A stretch of DNA of 64,000 bases from Citroniella saccharovorans (GTDB taxonomy: Bacteria; Bacillota; Clostridia; Tissierellales; Peptoniphilaceae). This document shows, in pieces, positions 17,994-27,403 of this stretch. The notes under the pieces were generated by a model. That model saw only the letters and a list, made by a program, of their open reading frames with translations. It was not told the origin of the DNA and made no database searches. A program made the translations under genes and the position numbers. Every line of letters begins with the position of its first letter. Positions within the stretch are counted from its first letter, which is position 1. The stretch lies in assembly GCF_035481615.1 (NCBI RefSeq), contig NZ_JAYKOT010000003.1, positions 186,001 through 250,000 on the forward strand. Reading direction: 5' to 3'.

Positions 17994-18791
17994 ATGGATG
18001 ATAGACCGATAGGTATTTTTGATTCTGGAATTGGGGGACTTACTGTCCTTAAGGAGATAAAAAAAATACTTAAATCTGAAAATTTAATATATTATGGAGA
18101 TACAGCTAGAGTTCCATACGGACCTAGACCTGCTTCTGAAATTCTACAATTTTCAATTGAAGGAGCTAAGTTTTTAGTTAAGAAAAATATTAAAGCCTTG
18201 GTTTTAGCCTGCAACACTATGACTGCAATTAGTTATGAATATTTAAAAGATATGCTTGATATTCCAATTATTGGAGTTATAGATTCCGGAGTAAGAGCTG
18301 TTCTTAAGGAAGATGGTATTTCATCTTTAGGAATAATTGCAACTTCAGCTACAGTTGATTCAAAAGTTTACCAAAAAAAGATTTTAAGAGCCAACCCTTC
18401 TATTCAAATCAAATCAAAAGCCTGTCCAATGTTTGTTTCTATAGTGGAAGAGGGCTGGGTAGACACAGATATAGCCAGATTAATTATAGAAAAATATCTG
18501 GTAGAGGAAGAAGATTTTAGAAAGATGGATGGATTAGTACTTGCATGCACTCACTTTCCAGTATTAAAAAATACTATAATTAATGTTTTGGGAGAAAAAA
18601 TTAAAATTATTGATCCAGCTGAGGAAACTGCAAAAGAATTAAAGGTGCTTTTAAAAGATAGGGACTTAATAAATCCAAACAAAGATGAAGCTACATACTC
18701 TTTTTATGTAAGTGATAAGGCTGAAAAATTTAGACTAGTTGCATCTAAGATTACTCAGGTGGATAAGGTTTCTGAAGTACAATTTATTTAG
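17994..18791 (+). CDS. murI: Glutamate racemase
   Basis: 265-residue enzyme that makes D-glutamate for peptidoglycan. It has the N-terminal signature PIGIFDSGIGGLTVL, the first catalytic cysteine in ACNT and the second in ACTHFP. Length and motifs are those of an active MurI. The start ATG follows GAGGTAG, six bases after the ispE stop, and nine bases separate its stop from the next gene. It belongs to the same operon. Confidence 0.94.
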   Translation: MDDRPIGIFDSGIGGLTVLKEIKKILKSENLIYYGDTARVPYGPRPASEILQFSIEGAKFLVKKNIKALVLACNTMTAISYEYLKDMLDIPIIGVIDSGVRAVLKEDGISSLGIIATSATVDSKVYQKKILRANPSIQIKSKACPMFVSIVEEGWVDTDIARLIIEKYLVEEEDFRKMDGLVLACTHFPVLKNTIINVLGEKIKIIDPAEETAKELKVLLKDRDLINPNKDEATYSFYVSDKAEKFRLVASKITQVDKVSEVQFI

Positions 18792-18799
18792 GTGAAAAT

Positions 18800-20332
18800 A
18801 TGGATAGAAAAAAAATTATTTCGGCAAGTATATTAATAGGAGTTTTAGGCATAGTATCCAAGCTTATGGGAGCTTTTAGAGTGATGGCTATTGGCTGGAA
18901 GTTTGGCCAAGGGATTGAAACGGATGCCTATAACGCAGCGATAAAAGTTACTATGGTAAGTATGTCAATAATTGGTGCTGCTATTTTTACTGCTCTTGTT
19001 CCTGTGCTTGCAAATGTTAAAGAAAAATATGGTACAAGGGGTAAGTTTAAATTTTTTAACAATATATCCAATATTGTACTTGTCTTAGCTTTATTTATAG
19101 GGCTTGTAACCTACATTTTTGCGCCGGTAATTATTAAAATTATGTTTACAAGTTTTCAAAAGGAGAAATTTGACCTGGCTGTTAGCTTAACTAGGCTTGC
19201 GGTTCCAATTATACCAGCTCTAGCTCTTATGAATCTTGTTACTGGATACCTTCATTCTTTTAATATTTATGGGCCATATGCTTTTATGGGAATTCCATAT
19301 AATTTAGTATTTTTCATTTATTTATTTGCTTTTCCAATTAGTATTGAAGGGCTTATTATGGCAACTTTTCTAGCTAATTTAACCCAAATTATAATTCAGC
19401 TTCCGCAAACATTCAAAACTGGATTTAGACCAAGACCTTTGATTGATCTTAAGGATCCATTTGTTCCAAAAATGATAGGACTAATAATTCCAGTTGCTAT
19501 TGGTCAAGCTGCTCAGCAAATAAATATTATTATTGATCAAAATTTAGCATCTGGATTAGCTGATGGTGTAATTACAGCACTAGACAATGCAAGCAAGATA
19601 AATGATTCTATAATTGCAATTTTTATTACAGGATTTACGACTGTTATGTTTCCACTTTTATCGGAAGCGTTTGAAAAGAAAGATAATGAGAAAATACTAA
19701 GTCTAGTTGACTCAGCCTTAGGTGCAGTTTTTTTAATCACAATTCCTGCAACCATTGGTATTATGGTTTTAAGTAAGGATTTGATAAGGGTAATGTTTGA
19801 AAGATATATGTTTACTAAAAACGACACACTTGTAACTGCTGGAGCTTTTTTCTATTACTCACTTGGTCTTACTGGTCAGGGGCTTAGGATGTTATTTTCT
19901 AAAGTGTATTATTCTTTGCAAGATACAAAAACACCTATGATCAATGGACTTTTTGCAGTAGGAATAAATATAGCTTTAGATTTAATACTTATTAAGTTTA
20001 TGGGCCATAAGGGCTTAGCACTTGCAACATCGCTTGCTATTACTATTTCAACCCTGTATTTAATATATGGCCTTAGGAAAAAAATACCAGAAATAAATTT
20101 TACTGGATTTATTATAGAATTTGTTAAGATACTTATTTCATCTGCTATTATGGGTATTGCAGTTTATTTTGTAAATAGCACTTTAAATGGATTGGGAATA
20201 GTTGGTTTTACATCAATTCTTATTGATATAGTTATCGCATTTGTGGTTTATTTAATTATGATTGTAATAACTAGAGTAAAATCAATAGACCTTTATGTAG
20301 GAGCTATAAAGAAAAAGTTAAAGAAAGCATAG
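18800..20332 (+). CDS. murJ: MurJ/MviN-type flippase (copy 2)
   Basis: 510-residue MVF-family membrane protein with about 14 hydrophobic segments. It begins ASILIGVLGIVSKLMGAFRVMAIGWKFG. It is a clear homologue of the protein at 9995 but not a recent duplicate. Its position between murI and glycan-precursor genes makes it a candidate either for lipid II or for an undecaprenyl-linked surface glycan. Which of the two copies is the essential lipid II flippase cannot be told from sequence. It ends nine bases before the next gene, which has its own AGGAGG. Confidence 0.85.
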   Translation: MDRKKIISASILIGVLGIVSKLMGAFRVMAIGWKFGQGIETDAYNAAIKVTMVSMSIIGAAIFTALVPVLANVKEKYGTRGKFKFFNNISNIVLVLALFIGLVTYIFAPVIIKIMFTSFQKEKFDLAVSLTRLAVPIIPALALMNLVTGYLHSFNIYGPYAFMGIPYNLVFFIYLFAFPISIEGLIMATFLANLTQIIIQLPQTFKTGFRPRPLIDLKDPFVPKMIGLIIPVAIGQAAQQINIIIDQNLASGLADGVITALDNASKINDSIIAIFITGFTTVMFPLLSEAFEKKDNEKILSLVDSALGAVFLITIPATIGIMVLSKDLIRVMFERYMFTKNDTLVTAGAFFYYSLGLTGQGLRMLFSKVYYSLQDTKTPMINGLFAVGINIALDLILIKFMGHKGLALATSLAITISTLYLIYGLRKKIPEINFTGFIIEFVKILISSAIMGIAVYFVNSTLNGLGIVGFTSILIDIVIAFVVYLIMIVITRVKSIDLYVGAIKKKLKKA

Positions 20333-20340
20333 GAGGAAGT

Positions 20341-21531
20341 ATGACAATTAAATTTTCACCGCCTGATATTACTGAACAAGAAATTGCTGAAGTGGTTGAT
20401 ACACTTAGATCAGGCTGGATAACTACAGGTCCAAAAACAAAAAAATTTGAAGAAAAACTAAGAGAATATGTAAATGCAGAAAGAATAGTTTGCTTAAATT
20501 CTGCCACTGCTTCAATGGAGCTTGGATTAAGACTTTTTGGAATAGGAGAGGGAGACGAAGTTATCACATCTTCTTATACTTACACTGCTTCTGCATCTGT
20601 TATAGATCATGTTGGGGCTAAAATTGTATTATGTGATATACAAAAAGATTCTCTTGAAATGGACTATGAACAATTAAAAAAATTAATAAATAAAAATACT
20701 AAGGCTATTATTCCTATTGATGTTGCAGGGATCCCTTGTGATTATGATAAAATAATGGAAATAGTAAATGAAAAAAAAGATATTTTTGAGCCGAAAAACT
20801 CATATCAAGAAGACCTTGGTAGAATTTTGGTCTTATCTGATTCAGCTCACTCATTTGCAGGAAAATATAAAGGGAAAAATGTTTGTGAAATAGCTGATAT
20901 TACTTGCTATTCTTTTCATGCAGTGAAAAATCTTACTACATCTGAAGGAGGAGCAATCGCTATAAGAAGAGGTCTTATGGATCCAGATGAATTTTATGAA
21001 AAAATACAGCACTTTTCTTTACATGGTCAGTCAAAAGATGCCCTTTCAAAAACGAGAATAGGTTCTTGGGAGTATGATATCTTAGGAACTTATTATAAGT
21101 GTAATATGACTGATATTGTATCTTCAATAGGACTAGTTCAGCTTGATAGATTTAAGGGCTTAGAAAAAAGAAGAGAGGAAATAGTTAAAAGATACAATAA
21201 AAACTTTGAAGGATCAAAGGTAGCAGCTCTTAATCACTTTTTAGAAGATAGAACCAGCACCTATCACCTTTATATAGCAAATATAGAAGGGGCAGATGAA
21301 AAAGAAAGAAATAGGGTTATAGAAGAACTGGCAAAAAAAGATATAGCAGCTAATGTACACTATAAACCACTTCCGCTTTTAACAGCCTATAAAAATCTTG
21401 GATTTGATATTAAAGATTTTCCAAACGCTATGTCTAGATACAAATCAGAAATTACCTTACCCCTACACACTCTTCTTACAGATGAGGATGTAGACCTTGT
21501 TTCTAAAGAACTTATTAAAATAGTAGGTTAA
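20341..21531 (+). CDS. DegT/DnrJ/EryC1 aminotransferase (PglE/ArnB-like)
   Basis: 396-residue PLP-dependent sugar aminotransferase. The pattern LRSGWITTGPKTKKFE, ATASMELGLR and the PLP lysine in FHAVKNLTTSEGG fit the branch that aminates 4-keto sugars (PglE, PseC, ArnB type). Together with the PglF/CapD-like dehydratase at 27404 it could make a UDP-4-amino-4,6-dideoxy sugar, the precursor of bacillosamine-type residues. That pairing is an inference. The start has AGGAGG nine bases upstream, and the neighbours are tightly spaced. Confidence 0.88.
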   Translation: MTIKFSPPDITEQEIAEVVDTLRSGWITTGPKTKKFEEKLREYVNAERIVCLNSATASMELGLRLFGIGEGDEVITSSYTYTASASVIDHVGAKIVLCDIQKDSLEMDYEQLKKLINKNTKAIIPIDVAGIPCDYDKIMEIVNEKKDIFEPKNSYQEDLGRILVLSDSAHSFAGKYKGKNVCEIADITCYSFHAVKNLTTSEGGAIAIRRGLMDPDEFYEKIQHFSLHGQSKDALSKTRIGSWEYDILGTYYKCNMTDIVSSIGLVQLDRFKGLEKRREEIVKRYNKNFEGSKVAALNHFLEDRTSTYHLYIANIEGADEKERNRVIEELAKKDIAANVHYKPLPLLTAYKNLGFDIKDFPNAMSRYKSEITLPLHTLLTDEDVDLVSKELIKIVG

Positions 21532-21536
21532 TTTAA

Positions 21537-22165
21537 ATGCTGGAAGAAAAATTAAAAAAAAAAAAAGATATCTAATAGTAAAAAGATTTTTCGATATAGT
21601 GCTTTCAGCAATAGGACTATTAATTCTTTTAATACCACTTATTATAATTGCTATTATAATTAAGCTAGATTCAGAAGGTCCTGTAATATTTAAGCAGGTA
21701 AGAATAGGGAAGGGAGAAGTCCCATTTAACATATATAAGTTTAGGACCATGGTTGTATGTCAGGATAAGAATTCTAGCCTTGTAACTAGGACTAAGGATA
21801 AGAGAATAACTAAGGTTGGAGCTTTTTTAAGAAAGGCAAAATTAGATGAATTTCCGCAGTTATTTAATGTCCTTTTGGGAGATATGTCTATCGTTGGTCC
21901 AAGACCAGAGGTTTCTAAGTATGTAGCTTACTATACAAAAGAAGAAAAAAAGGTATTTCTAGTTAGACCTGGAATAACTGATCTTGCATCTATTGAGTAT
22001 AGGAATGAACAAGATATACTTGAAAATTCAAATGATCCAGAAAAAACTTATATAGAAGAAATTATGAAAGAAAAACTTAAACTTAATCAAAAATATATAG
22101 AAAACATGAGCTTTTTATTTGATTTAAAATTAATATTTAAAACATTTGCAGCTATTTTAAATTAG
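21537..22165 (+). CDS. Initiating phosphoglycosyl transferase (PglC/WcaJ-like), A13 tract at 5' end
   Basis: Monotopic sugar-1-phosphate transferase that loads the first sugar onto undecaprenyl phosphate. The body shows KRFFDIVLSAIGLLIL with the re-entrant membrane helix, the basic RIGKGEVPFNIYKFRTM, the catalytic Asp-Glu in KLDEFPQ, and GDMSIVGPRPE. In the correct frame the family N-terminus is preceded only by an A-run. The nearest ATG, 21537, is in another frame, and the two meet at the A13 run (21554-21566); A14 or A11 would join them. Otherwise translation would need GTG at 21599, which would cut into the membrane helix. The tract may be a slippage switch or a base-calling error. Confidence 0.8.
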
Positions 22166-22174
22166 GAGGTTTAG

Positions 22175-23356
22175 ATGGATATAAAACTATTGGATTTAAA
22201 AAGAAACTATGAATCCATCAAGGAAGATGTAGATAAAAAAATTAGAGAAGTTTTAGATTCTACTCAATATATATTGGGAGAAAATGTAAAACAATTTGAG
22301 AAAGAATTTGCTGAATATATTGGCGTAAAACACGCAGTTTCAGTTGGAAATGGTACAGATGCCCTAATAATTGCATTAAAAGCACTTGGGATAGGTCATG
22401 GGGACGAAGTTATAACAACGCCTTTTAGTTTTTTTGCAACATCTGAAGCGATATCTTATGTTGGAGCTAAACCAGTATTTGTGGATGTTGAAAGAGAAAG
22501 CTACAATCTTGATCCAGAGAAAATTGAGCAGGCTATTACAGAGAATACTAAAGCCATTTTACCAGTTCATATTTTTGGTAGATCTTGTAAGATTGATAGG
22601 ATTCTTGAAATTGCAAAAAAACATAATTTATATGTAGTTGAAGATGCAGCACAAGCAGCTGGATGTGAATATAAGGGTAAAAAGATCGGTAGCTTTGGAG
22701 ATTTAGCCTGCTTTTCATTTTTCCCAACTAAAAATCTAGGCTGCTATGGTGATGGGGGAATGATTACAACTAATAATCCAAAACTTGAAAAAGTTGTAAG
22801 AGCTCTTAGGGCTCATGGATCAGGTGAAAATGGTCAGCACGCCTACAATATATTAAACAATATAGAAGAAGAAGTTGAAAAAGATGAAGGCGATAATACA
22901 GTATATAATCCTAAAAAATACTACAACTATCTAATCGGACAAAATTCAAGACTAGATGAAATTCAAGCAGCTATTTTGAGGGTAAAATTAAAACACCTTG
23001 ACTCTTGGAATGAAAAGAGAATAGAAATTTCTGAAAAGTACACAGATTCAATAAAAAACCATGGAATTAGGTGTCCATTAAAAGCAAATGGAAAAGAAAT
23101 GATATACCATTTATATGTTTTAGAAGCTGATGACAGGGAAAAAGCTATAAATATTCTTAGAGAAAAAGGAATTTCAACTGGGGTTTATTATCCTGTTCCT
23201 CTTAATATGCAAAAAGTTTATATAGGCTCTGAAAACTTTGAAAATCCACTTAAAGTAGCCGACTTTTTATCCAAAAGAACATTTGCAATTCCACTTTTTC
23301 CAGAATTGACAGTTGAAGAAATTAGTTATATAATAGAGACTATGCAGGAGGTATAG
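22175..23356 (+). CDS. wbpE: UDP-3-keto sugar aminotransferase (WbpE-like)
   Basis: 393-residue DegT-family PLP aminotransferase. The segments TQYILGENVKQFEKEFA, GNGTDALIIAL and the PLP lysine in FFPTKNLGCYGDGG match the WbpE/WlbC group, which transfers an amino group to C3 of UDP-3-keto-GlcNAcA. Its immediate neighbours are the acetyltransferase (wbpD-like) and the dehydrogenase (wbpA-like), with the oxidoreductase (wbpB-like) shortly after. This set defines the UDP-2,3-diacetamido-glucuronate route known from Pseudomonas aeruginosa. Its stop abuts the next ATG. Confidence 0.87.
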   Translation: MDIKLLDLKRNYESIKEDVDKKIREVLDSTQYILGENVKQFEKEFAEYIGVKHAVSVGNGTDALIIALKALGIGHGDEVITTPFSFFATSEAISYVGAKPVFVDVERESYNLDPEKIEQAITENTKAILPVHIFGRSCKIDRILEIAKKHNLYVVEDAAQAAGCEYKGKKIGSFGDLACFSFFPTKNLGCYGDGGMITTNNPKLEKVVRALRAHGSGENGQHAYNILNNIEEEVEKDEGDNTVYNPKKYYNYLIGQNSRLDEIQAAILRVKLKHLDSWNEKRIEISEKYTDSIKNHGIRCPLKANGKEMIYHLYVLEADDREKAINILREKGISTGVYYPVPLNMQKVYIGSENFENPLKVADFLSKRTFAIPLFPELTVEEISYIIETMQEV

Positions 23357-23929
23357 ATGAAGTACTTTGTTCATGAATCTTCATATGTTGATGAAGGTTC
23401 TGAGATTGGAGAAGGAACTAAAATCTGGCATTTTTCACACATTATGACTGGTGCTAAGATTGGTAAAAACTGCAATCTAGGTCAAAATGTAGTTATTTCT
23501 CCAAATGTTATTATTGGAGATAATTGCAAAATTCAAAATAACGTATCAGTCTATACTGGGGTTGAAGTTGAAAAAAACTGCTTTTTAGGGCCTTCCTGCG
23601 TATTTACAAATGTGATAAATCCTAGAAGTTTTATAGAAAGAAAGGATGAGTACAAAAAGACTCTACTTAAAGAAGGATCATCTCTTGGAGCTAATTCAAC
23701 AATAGTTTGCGGAACTACTATTGGGAAATATGCTCTAGTTGCAGCTGGAGCTGTAGTTACAAAAGATGTTTTTGACTATGAAATAGTTGGAGGAGTTCCT
23801 GCTAAAAGAATAGGTTTTGCTTGCGTTTGTGGCAATACTTTAAAAATTTTAGACGGTAAAAGCACATGTACTTGTGGAAGAGAATACCTCTTATGTGAGG
23901 ATAAATTAACTTTAAAAGGAGAAAAATAA
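23357..23929 (+). CDS. wbpD: UDP-3-amino sugar N-acetyltransferase (WbpD-like)
   Basis: 190-residue left-handed beta-helix acetyltransferase with hexapeptide repeats (for example GEGTKIWHFSHI, NVVISPNVIIGDNCKIQNNVSVY). It likely acetylates the 3-amino group made by the upstream aminotransferase. The C-terminus has a CxC...CxCG...C pattern (residues about 155-180), a short zinc-ribbon-like tail seen in some WbpD relatives. The start ATG directly follows the upstream stop and the end directly abuts the next gene, so translation is tightly coupled. Confidence 0.88.
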   Translation: MKYFVHESSYVDEGSEIGEGTKIWHFSHIMTGAKIGKNCNLGQNVVISPNVIIGDNCKIQNNVSVYTGVEVEKNCFLGPSCVFTNVINPRSFIERKDEYKKTLLKEGSSLGANSTIVCGTTIGKYALVAAGAVVTKDVFDYEIVGGVPAKRIGFACVCGNTLKILDGKSTCTCGREYLLCEDKLTLKGEK

Positions 23930-25252
23930 ATGAGTCTTAAAGAAGTATTATTAAAAAAAATTGAAGACAAAAGCCTTAAAGTTGGAGTTGTTGGTCTTGG
24001 TTATGTAGGACTACCTCTAGCTGTAGAAAAAGCTATAGCTGGATATGAAACAGTAGGCTTTGATGTACAAGAAGAAAAAGTAAATATGGTTAATGAAGGA
24101 AGAAACTACATAGGTGATGTAGTAGATGAAAAGCTAAAAGATATAGTTAAAAGAGGAAAGCTTAGAGCAACTTCAAACTTTGAAGATGTAGCTTCACTTG
24201 ACTTTATTGCAATTGCTGTACCTACTCCACTAGATCTTTATCAACAACCAGATATCTCATATGTAAAAAAATCTACTGAAGATGTTTCAAAACATTTAAA
24301 GAAGGGTTCAATTGTAGTTTTAGAATCAACAACTTACCCTGGAACAACTGAAGAACTTATGAAACCAATTTTAGAAGAAGGATCAGGCTTAAAATGTGGA
24401 GAAGATTTCTTCTTAGCATTCTCTCCTGAAAGAGTTGATCCAGGTAATAAAAAATATAAAACTAAAAATACTCCTAAGGTAGTTGGTGGGGTTGGAGAAG
24501 ATGCAACTGACGTAGCAGCTGCACTTTATGAAGCTGTTCTTGATGCAGATGTTATGAAGGTTTCATCTCCAAAAGTTGCAGAAATGGAAAAAATACTTGA
24601 AAACACTTATAGAAATGTTAATATAGGTTTAGTTAATGAATTTGCAATCCTAGCAGATGCTATGGGAATAAATATTTGGGAAGTAGTAGATGCAGCAAAG
24701 ACAAAACCTTATGGATTCCAAGCATTTTATCCAGGACCTGGAGTTGGCGGACACTGTATTCCACTTGATCCATTCTACCTAACTTGGAAGGCAAGAGAAT
24801 ATGATATTCACATGCCACTAATTGAAGCTTCTGGAACTATAAATGATAAAATGCCTTCTTATGTAGTAGATAGGTCCCTTAGAATTCTGTCTAAACATTT
24901 CAAGAAAGCATTAAATGGTTCAAAAGTATTAATTCTAGGTATTGCATACAAGGCAGATATTGATGATTTAAGAGATTCTCCAGCACTTGTAGTTATTGAT
25001 GAATTTGAAAAAGAAGGAGCTGTTTTAGAATATTATGATGGATTTAATCCTTCATATATAGACAAAAATGGAGAAAAAGTTTATTCAATAAAAGAAATAA
25101 ATCCTGAAGTTTTAAAACAATATGACCTTGTAGTTATTACAACTGCTCATACAAATGTAGACTACAAAATGGTAGTTGAAAATTCTAAATTTGTATTTGA
25201 TACTAGATATGCTACAAAGGGAATAAAAGCAGATAATTTAGAACTTTTATAA
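23930..25252 (+). CDS. wbpA: UDP-N-acetylglucosamine 6-dehydrogenase (WbpA-like)
   Basis: 440-residue nucleotide-sugar dehydrogenase of the UDP-Glc/GDP-Man family. It shows the NAD motif VGVVGLGYVGLPLA, ESTTYPGTTEE, and the catalytic cysteine in GPGVGGHCIPLDP. The WbpA/VipA group oxidises C6 of UDP-GlcNAc to the uronic acid, the first step toward UDP-2,3-diacetamido-glucuronate. The choice of UDP-GlcNAc over UDP-Glc or UDP-ManNAc rests on the wbpB, wbpD and wbpE neighbours. It is the last gene before a strong terminator. Confidence 0.88.
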   Translation: MSLKEVLLKKIEDKSLKVGVVGLGYVGLPLAVEKAIAGYETVGFDVQEEKVNMVNEGRNYIGDVVDEKLKDIVKRGKLRATSNFEDVASLDFIAIAVPTPLDLYQQPDISYVKKSTEDVSKHLKKGSIVVLESTTYPGTTEELMKPILEEGSGLKCGEDFFLAFSPERVDPGNKKYKTKNTPKVVGGVGEDATDVAAALYEAVLDADVMKVSSPKVAEMEKILENTYRNVNIGLVNEFAILADAMGINIWEVVDAAKTKPYGFQAFYPGPGVGGHCIPLDPFYLTWKAREYDIHMPLIEASGTINDKMPSYVVDRSLRILSKHFKKALNGSKVLILGIAYKADIDDLRDSPALVVIDEFEKEGAVLEYYDGFNPSYIDKNGEKVYSIKEINPEVLKQYDLVVITTAHTNVDYKMVVENSKFVFDTRYATKGIKADNLELL

Positions 25253-25280
25253 TATTTTATATAAAGAATTTTAACTATGA

Positions 25281-25308
25281 AGCGGTCAAATTTTTTGACC
25301 GCTTTTTT
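25281..25308 (+). terminator. Intrinsic terminator of the ispE-wbpA operon
   Basis: Stem AGCGGTCAAA (25281-25290) / TTTGACCGCT (25294-25303) followed by TTTTT. Confidence 0.92.
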
Positions 25309-25401
25309 AATATAAATTTTTAATTTCTTAACTAGTGAGTTTTATTGTTATAAGAAATATTTAATTATTTTTTTATTTGAGATTTGATACTTTTTATGTC
25401 C

Positions 25402-25431
25402 TTGATAAGACTTAGATATTTGTTATATAAT
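25402..25431 (+). promoter_or_regulatory. Sigma-A promoter of the wbpB-galU-dehydratase unit
   Basis: TTGATA (25402-25407), an 18-base spacer, and TATAAT (25426-25431). The leader to the start at 25496 is about 55 bases. Confidence 0.75.
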
Positions 25432-25495
25432 AGATAGGGAAAAATTTATTTAAAATAAAGTAAAATAATATTAAAATTTTATATAAGGAGAAATT

Positions 25496-26527
25496 ATGAA
25501 AAAATTAAGACATGCTATTATTGGCTGTGGTAGAATTTCAAAAAACCATATAGAAGCCATTTACAACAATAGGGATGAATTTGATCTAGTAGCTCTATGC
25601 GATATAGTCGAAGAAAGAATGGAAGATAGAAAAAATATTTGCCTAGAAGCTGATCCAAAAAGAGATATTAAATTATATAAATCTTATGAGGAAATGATTG
25701 AAAAGGAAGATTTAGATACTGTATCTATTTCAACTGAAAGTGGTTATCATGGAAAGATTGCCATTAAATGTCTTGAAAAAGGCCTAAATGTACTTATTGA
25801 AAAGCCTATGGCTTTAGATTTAGATGAAATTGATGAAATAAATAAACTTGCAGCTGAAAAAAATTTAGTTGTTGAAATTTGTCACCAAAATAGATTTAAC
25901 GCTCCTATTAAAAAATTAAAAAGAGCAGTTGATGATAAAAGATTTGGTAAGATGACAAATGTTACTGCAAGAATCCTATGGAATAGAAATCAAAACTATT
26001 ATAATCTTGCACCTTGGAGAGGAACAAGAGCCTTAGATGGTGGAACCCTAATGAATCAATGTATCCACAACATAGATCTTTTACAATGGATGGTAGGTTC
26101 TCCTGTAAAATCAGTAAAAGCTGAACTTGATACTTTTTTAAGAGATATTGAGATGGAAGATTTTGGAGCAATAATTATTCGCTTTGAAAATGGAGTTATA
26201 GGAATCGTTGAAGGATCTGCTTGTGTTTATCCAAAAAATCTTGAAGAAACTCTAAGCGTTTTTGGAGAAACTGGAACTGTAGTTATAGGTGGACTAGCTG
26301 TTAACAAGATAGAAACTTGGGATTTTGCAGATAGTAAGTACTATGACAATATAGAAACTAAAGAAAATATAGAAAATGTTTATGGAAATGGACATACACC
26401 ACTTTATAAAGATTTTTACTCAGCTATAGTAGAAGGAAAAGAGCCTCTTATTTCTGGAGTTGAGGGCAAAAAAGCTGTTGAAATTATTCTAAAGGCTTAT
26501 GAAGAGAGCGGAATTTATGACAAATAA
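25496..26527 (+). CDS. wbpB: Gfo/Idh/MocA oxidoreductase (WbpB-like)
   Basis: 343-residue NAD-dependent dehydrogenase. It has the Rossmann motif AIIGCGRISKNH, the EKPMALD motif of the family, and GGTLMNQCIHNIDLLQWM with the catalytic-region histidine. In the WbpB group it oxidises C3 of UDP-GlcNAcA, so that the WbpE-like aminotransferase can act. It starts a second transcription unit behind its own promoter although it belongs to the same pathway. AAGGAG precedes the ATG. Its last 11 bases overlap galU. Confidence 0.87.
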   Translation: MKKLRHAIIGCGRISKNHIEAIYNNRDEFDLVALCDIVEERMEDRKNICLEADPKRDIKLYKSYEEMIEKEDLDTVSISTESGYHGKIAIKCLEKGLNVLIEKPMALDLDEIDEINKLAAEKNLVVEICHQNRFNAPIKKLKRAVDDKRFGKMTNVTARILWNRNQNYYNLAPWRGTRALDGGTLMNQCIHNIDLLQWMVGSPVKSVKAELDTFLRDIEMEDFGAIIIRFENGVIGIVEGSACVYPKNLEETLSVFGETGTVVIGGLAVNKIETWDFADSKYYDNIETKENIENVYGNGHTPLYKDFYSAIVEGKEPLISGVEGKKAVEIILKAYEESGIYDK

Positions 26528-27401
26528 AATTACTAAGGCGGTTATTCCTGCGGCTGGATTAGGCACAAGATTTTTACCAGCAACAAAAGCTCAGCCCAAG
26601 GAAATGCTACCAATACTTGATAAACCCACCCTGCAATATATTGTAGAAGAAGCTTACAAGTCAGGGATCACAGATATTCTAGTTATTATAGGAAGAGGTA
26701 AGGAGCCAATTGTAAATCATTTTGATCACTCAATAGAACTTGAGGCCCAGCTTGAAAAAGCAAAGAAGTTCAAGGAACTTGCTGAAATCAGGTCCATTTC
26801 CGATAAGGTAAATATATTTTATGTAAGACAAAAAGAAGCTAAGGGTCTAGGTCATGCTATTTTATGTGCCAAGGCTTTTTGTGAAGGCGAGCCTTTTGCA
26901 GTTTTACTTGGGGATGATGTTATATATACAGAAAAAGATCAGCCTTTAACTAAAAGAATGATGGATATTTATGAAAATAAAAATTCAACAGTAATTGCTG
27001 GCTTTGAAGTTGAAAAGGAAAACATTAGCAAATATGGAATAATAAGTGGAAAAAGAGAACAGGACTTTCTCATCAAAGTTGATGGACTTGTTGAGAAACC
27101 AGACTGTGATGATGCTCCTTCAAATCTTGCTATTGCAGGAAGATATATTATTTCACCTAAGATTTTTGAAATACTTGAAAGAACTAAGCCTGGTAAAAAT
27201 AATGAGATTCAAATTACAGATGCTCTTTTAGAACTTTTAGAATATGAAGATATTTACTGCTACAAATTTGATGACAAGAGATATGACATAGGTTCAAAAC
27301 TTGGATTTGTTATTGCCAATTTAGAATATGGACTAAGGGATGAAAATATTAGAGAAAGGCTTAAGACTTATTTAAATAGTCTTAATTTAGATGAATTTTA
27401 G
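26517..27401 (+). CDS. galU: UTP--glucose-1-phosphate uridylyltransferase
   Basis: About 294-residue nucleotidyltransferase that makes UDP-glucose. It shows VIPAAGLGTRFLPATKAQPKEMLPI, the LGDDVIY substrate segment, and GFEVEKENISKYGII. The frame is open from 26499, but the ATG at 26517 gives the usual start MTNKITKAVIPAAG and follows GAAGAGAG. It overlaps the preceding gene by 11 bases. UDP-glucose would feed galE and surface glycans. Confidence 0.93.
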   Translation: MTNKITKAVIPAAGLGTRFLPATKAQPKEMLPILDKPTLQYIVEEAYKSGITDILVIIGRGKEPIVNHFDHSIELEAQLEKAKKFKELAEIRSISDKVNIFYVRQKEAKGLGHAILCAKAFCEGEPFAVLLGDDVIYTEKDQPLTKRMMDIYENKNSTVIAGFEVEKENISKYGIISGKREQDFLIKVDGLVEKPDCDDAPSNLAIAGRYIISPKIFEILERTKPGKNNEIQITDALLELLEYEDIYCYKFDDKRYDIGSKLGFVIANLEYGLRDENIRERLKTYLNSLNLDEF

Positions 27402-27403
27402 CT

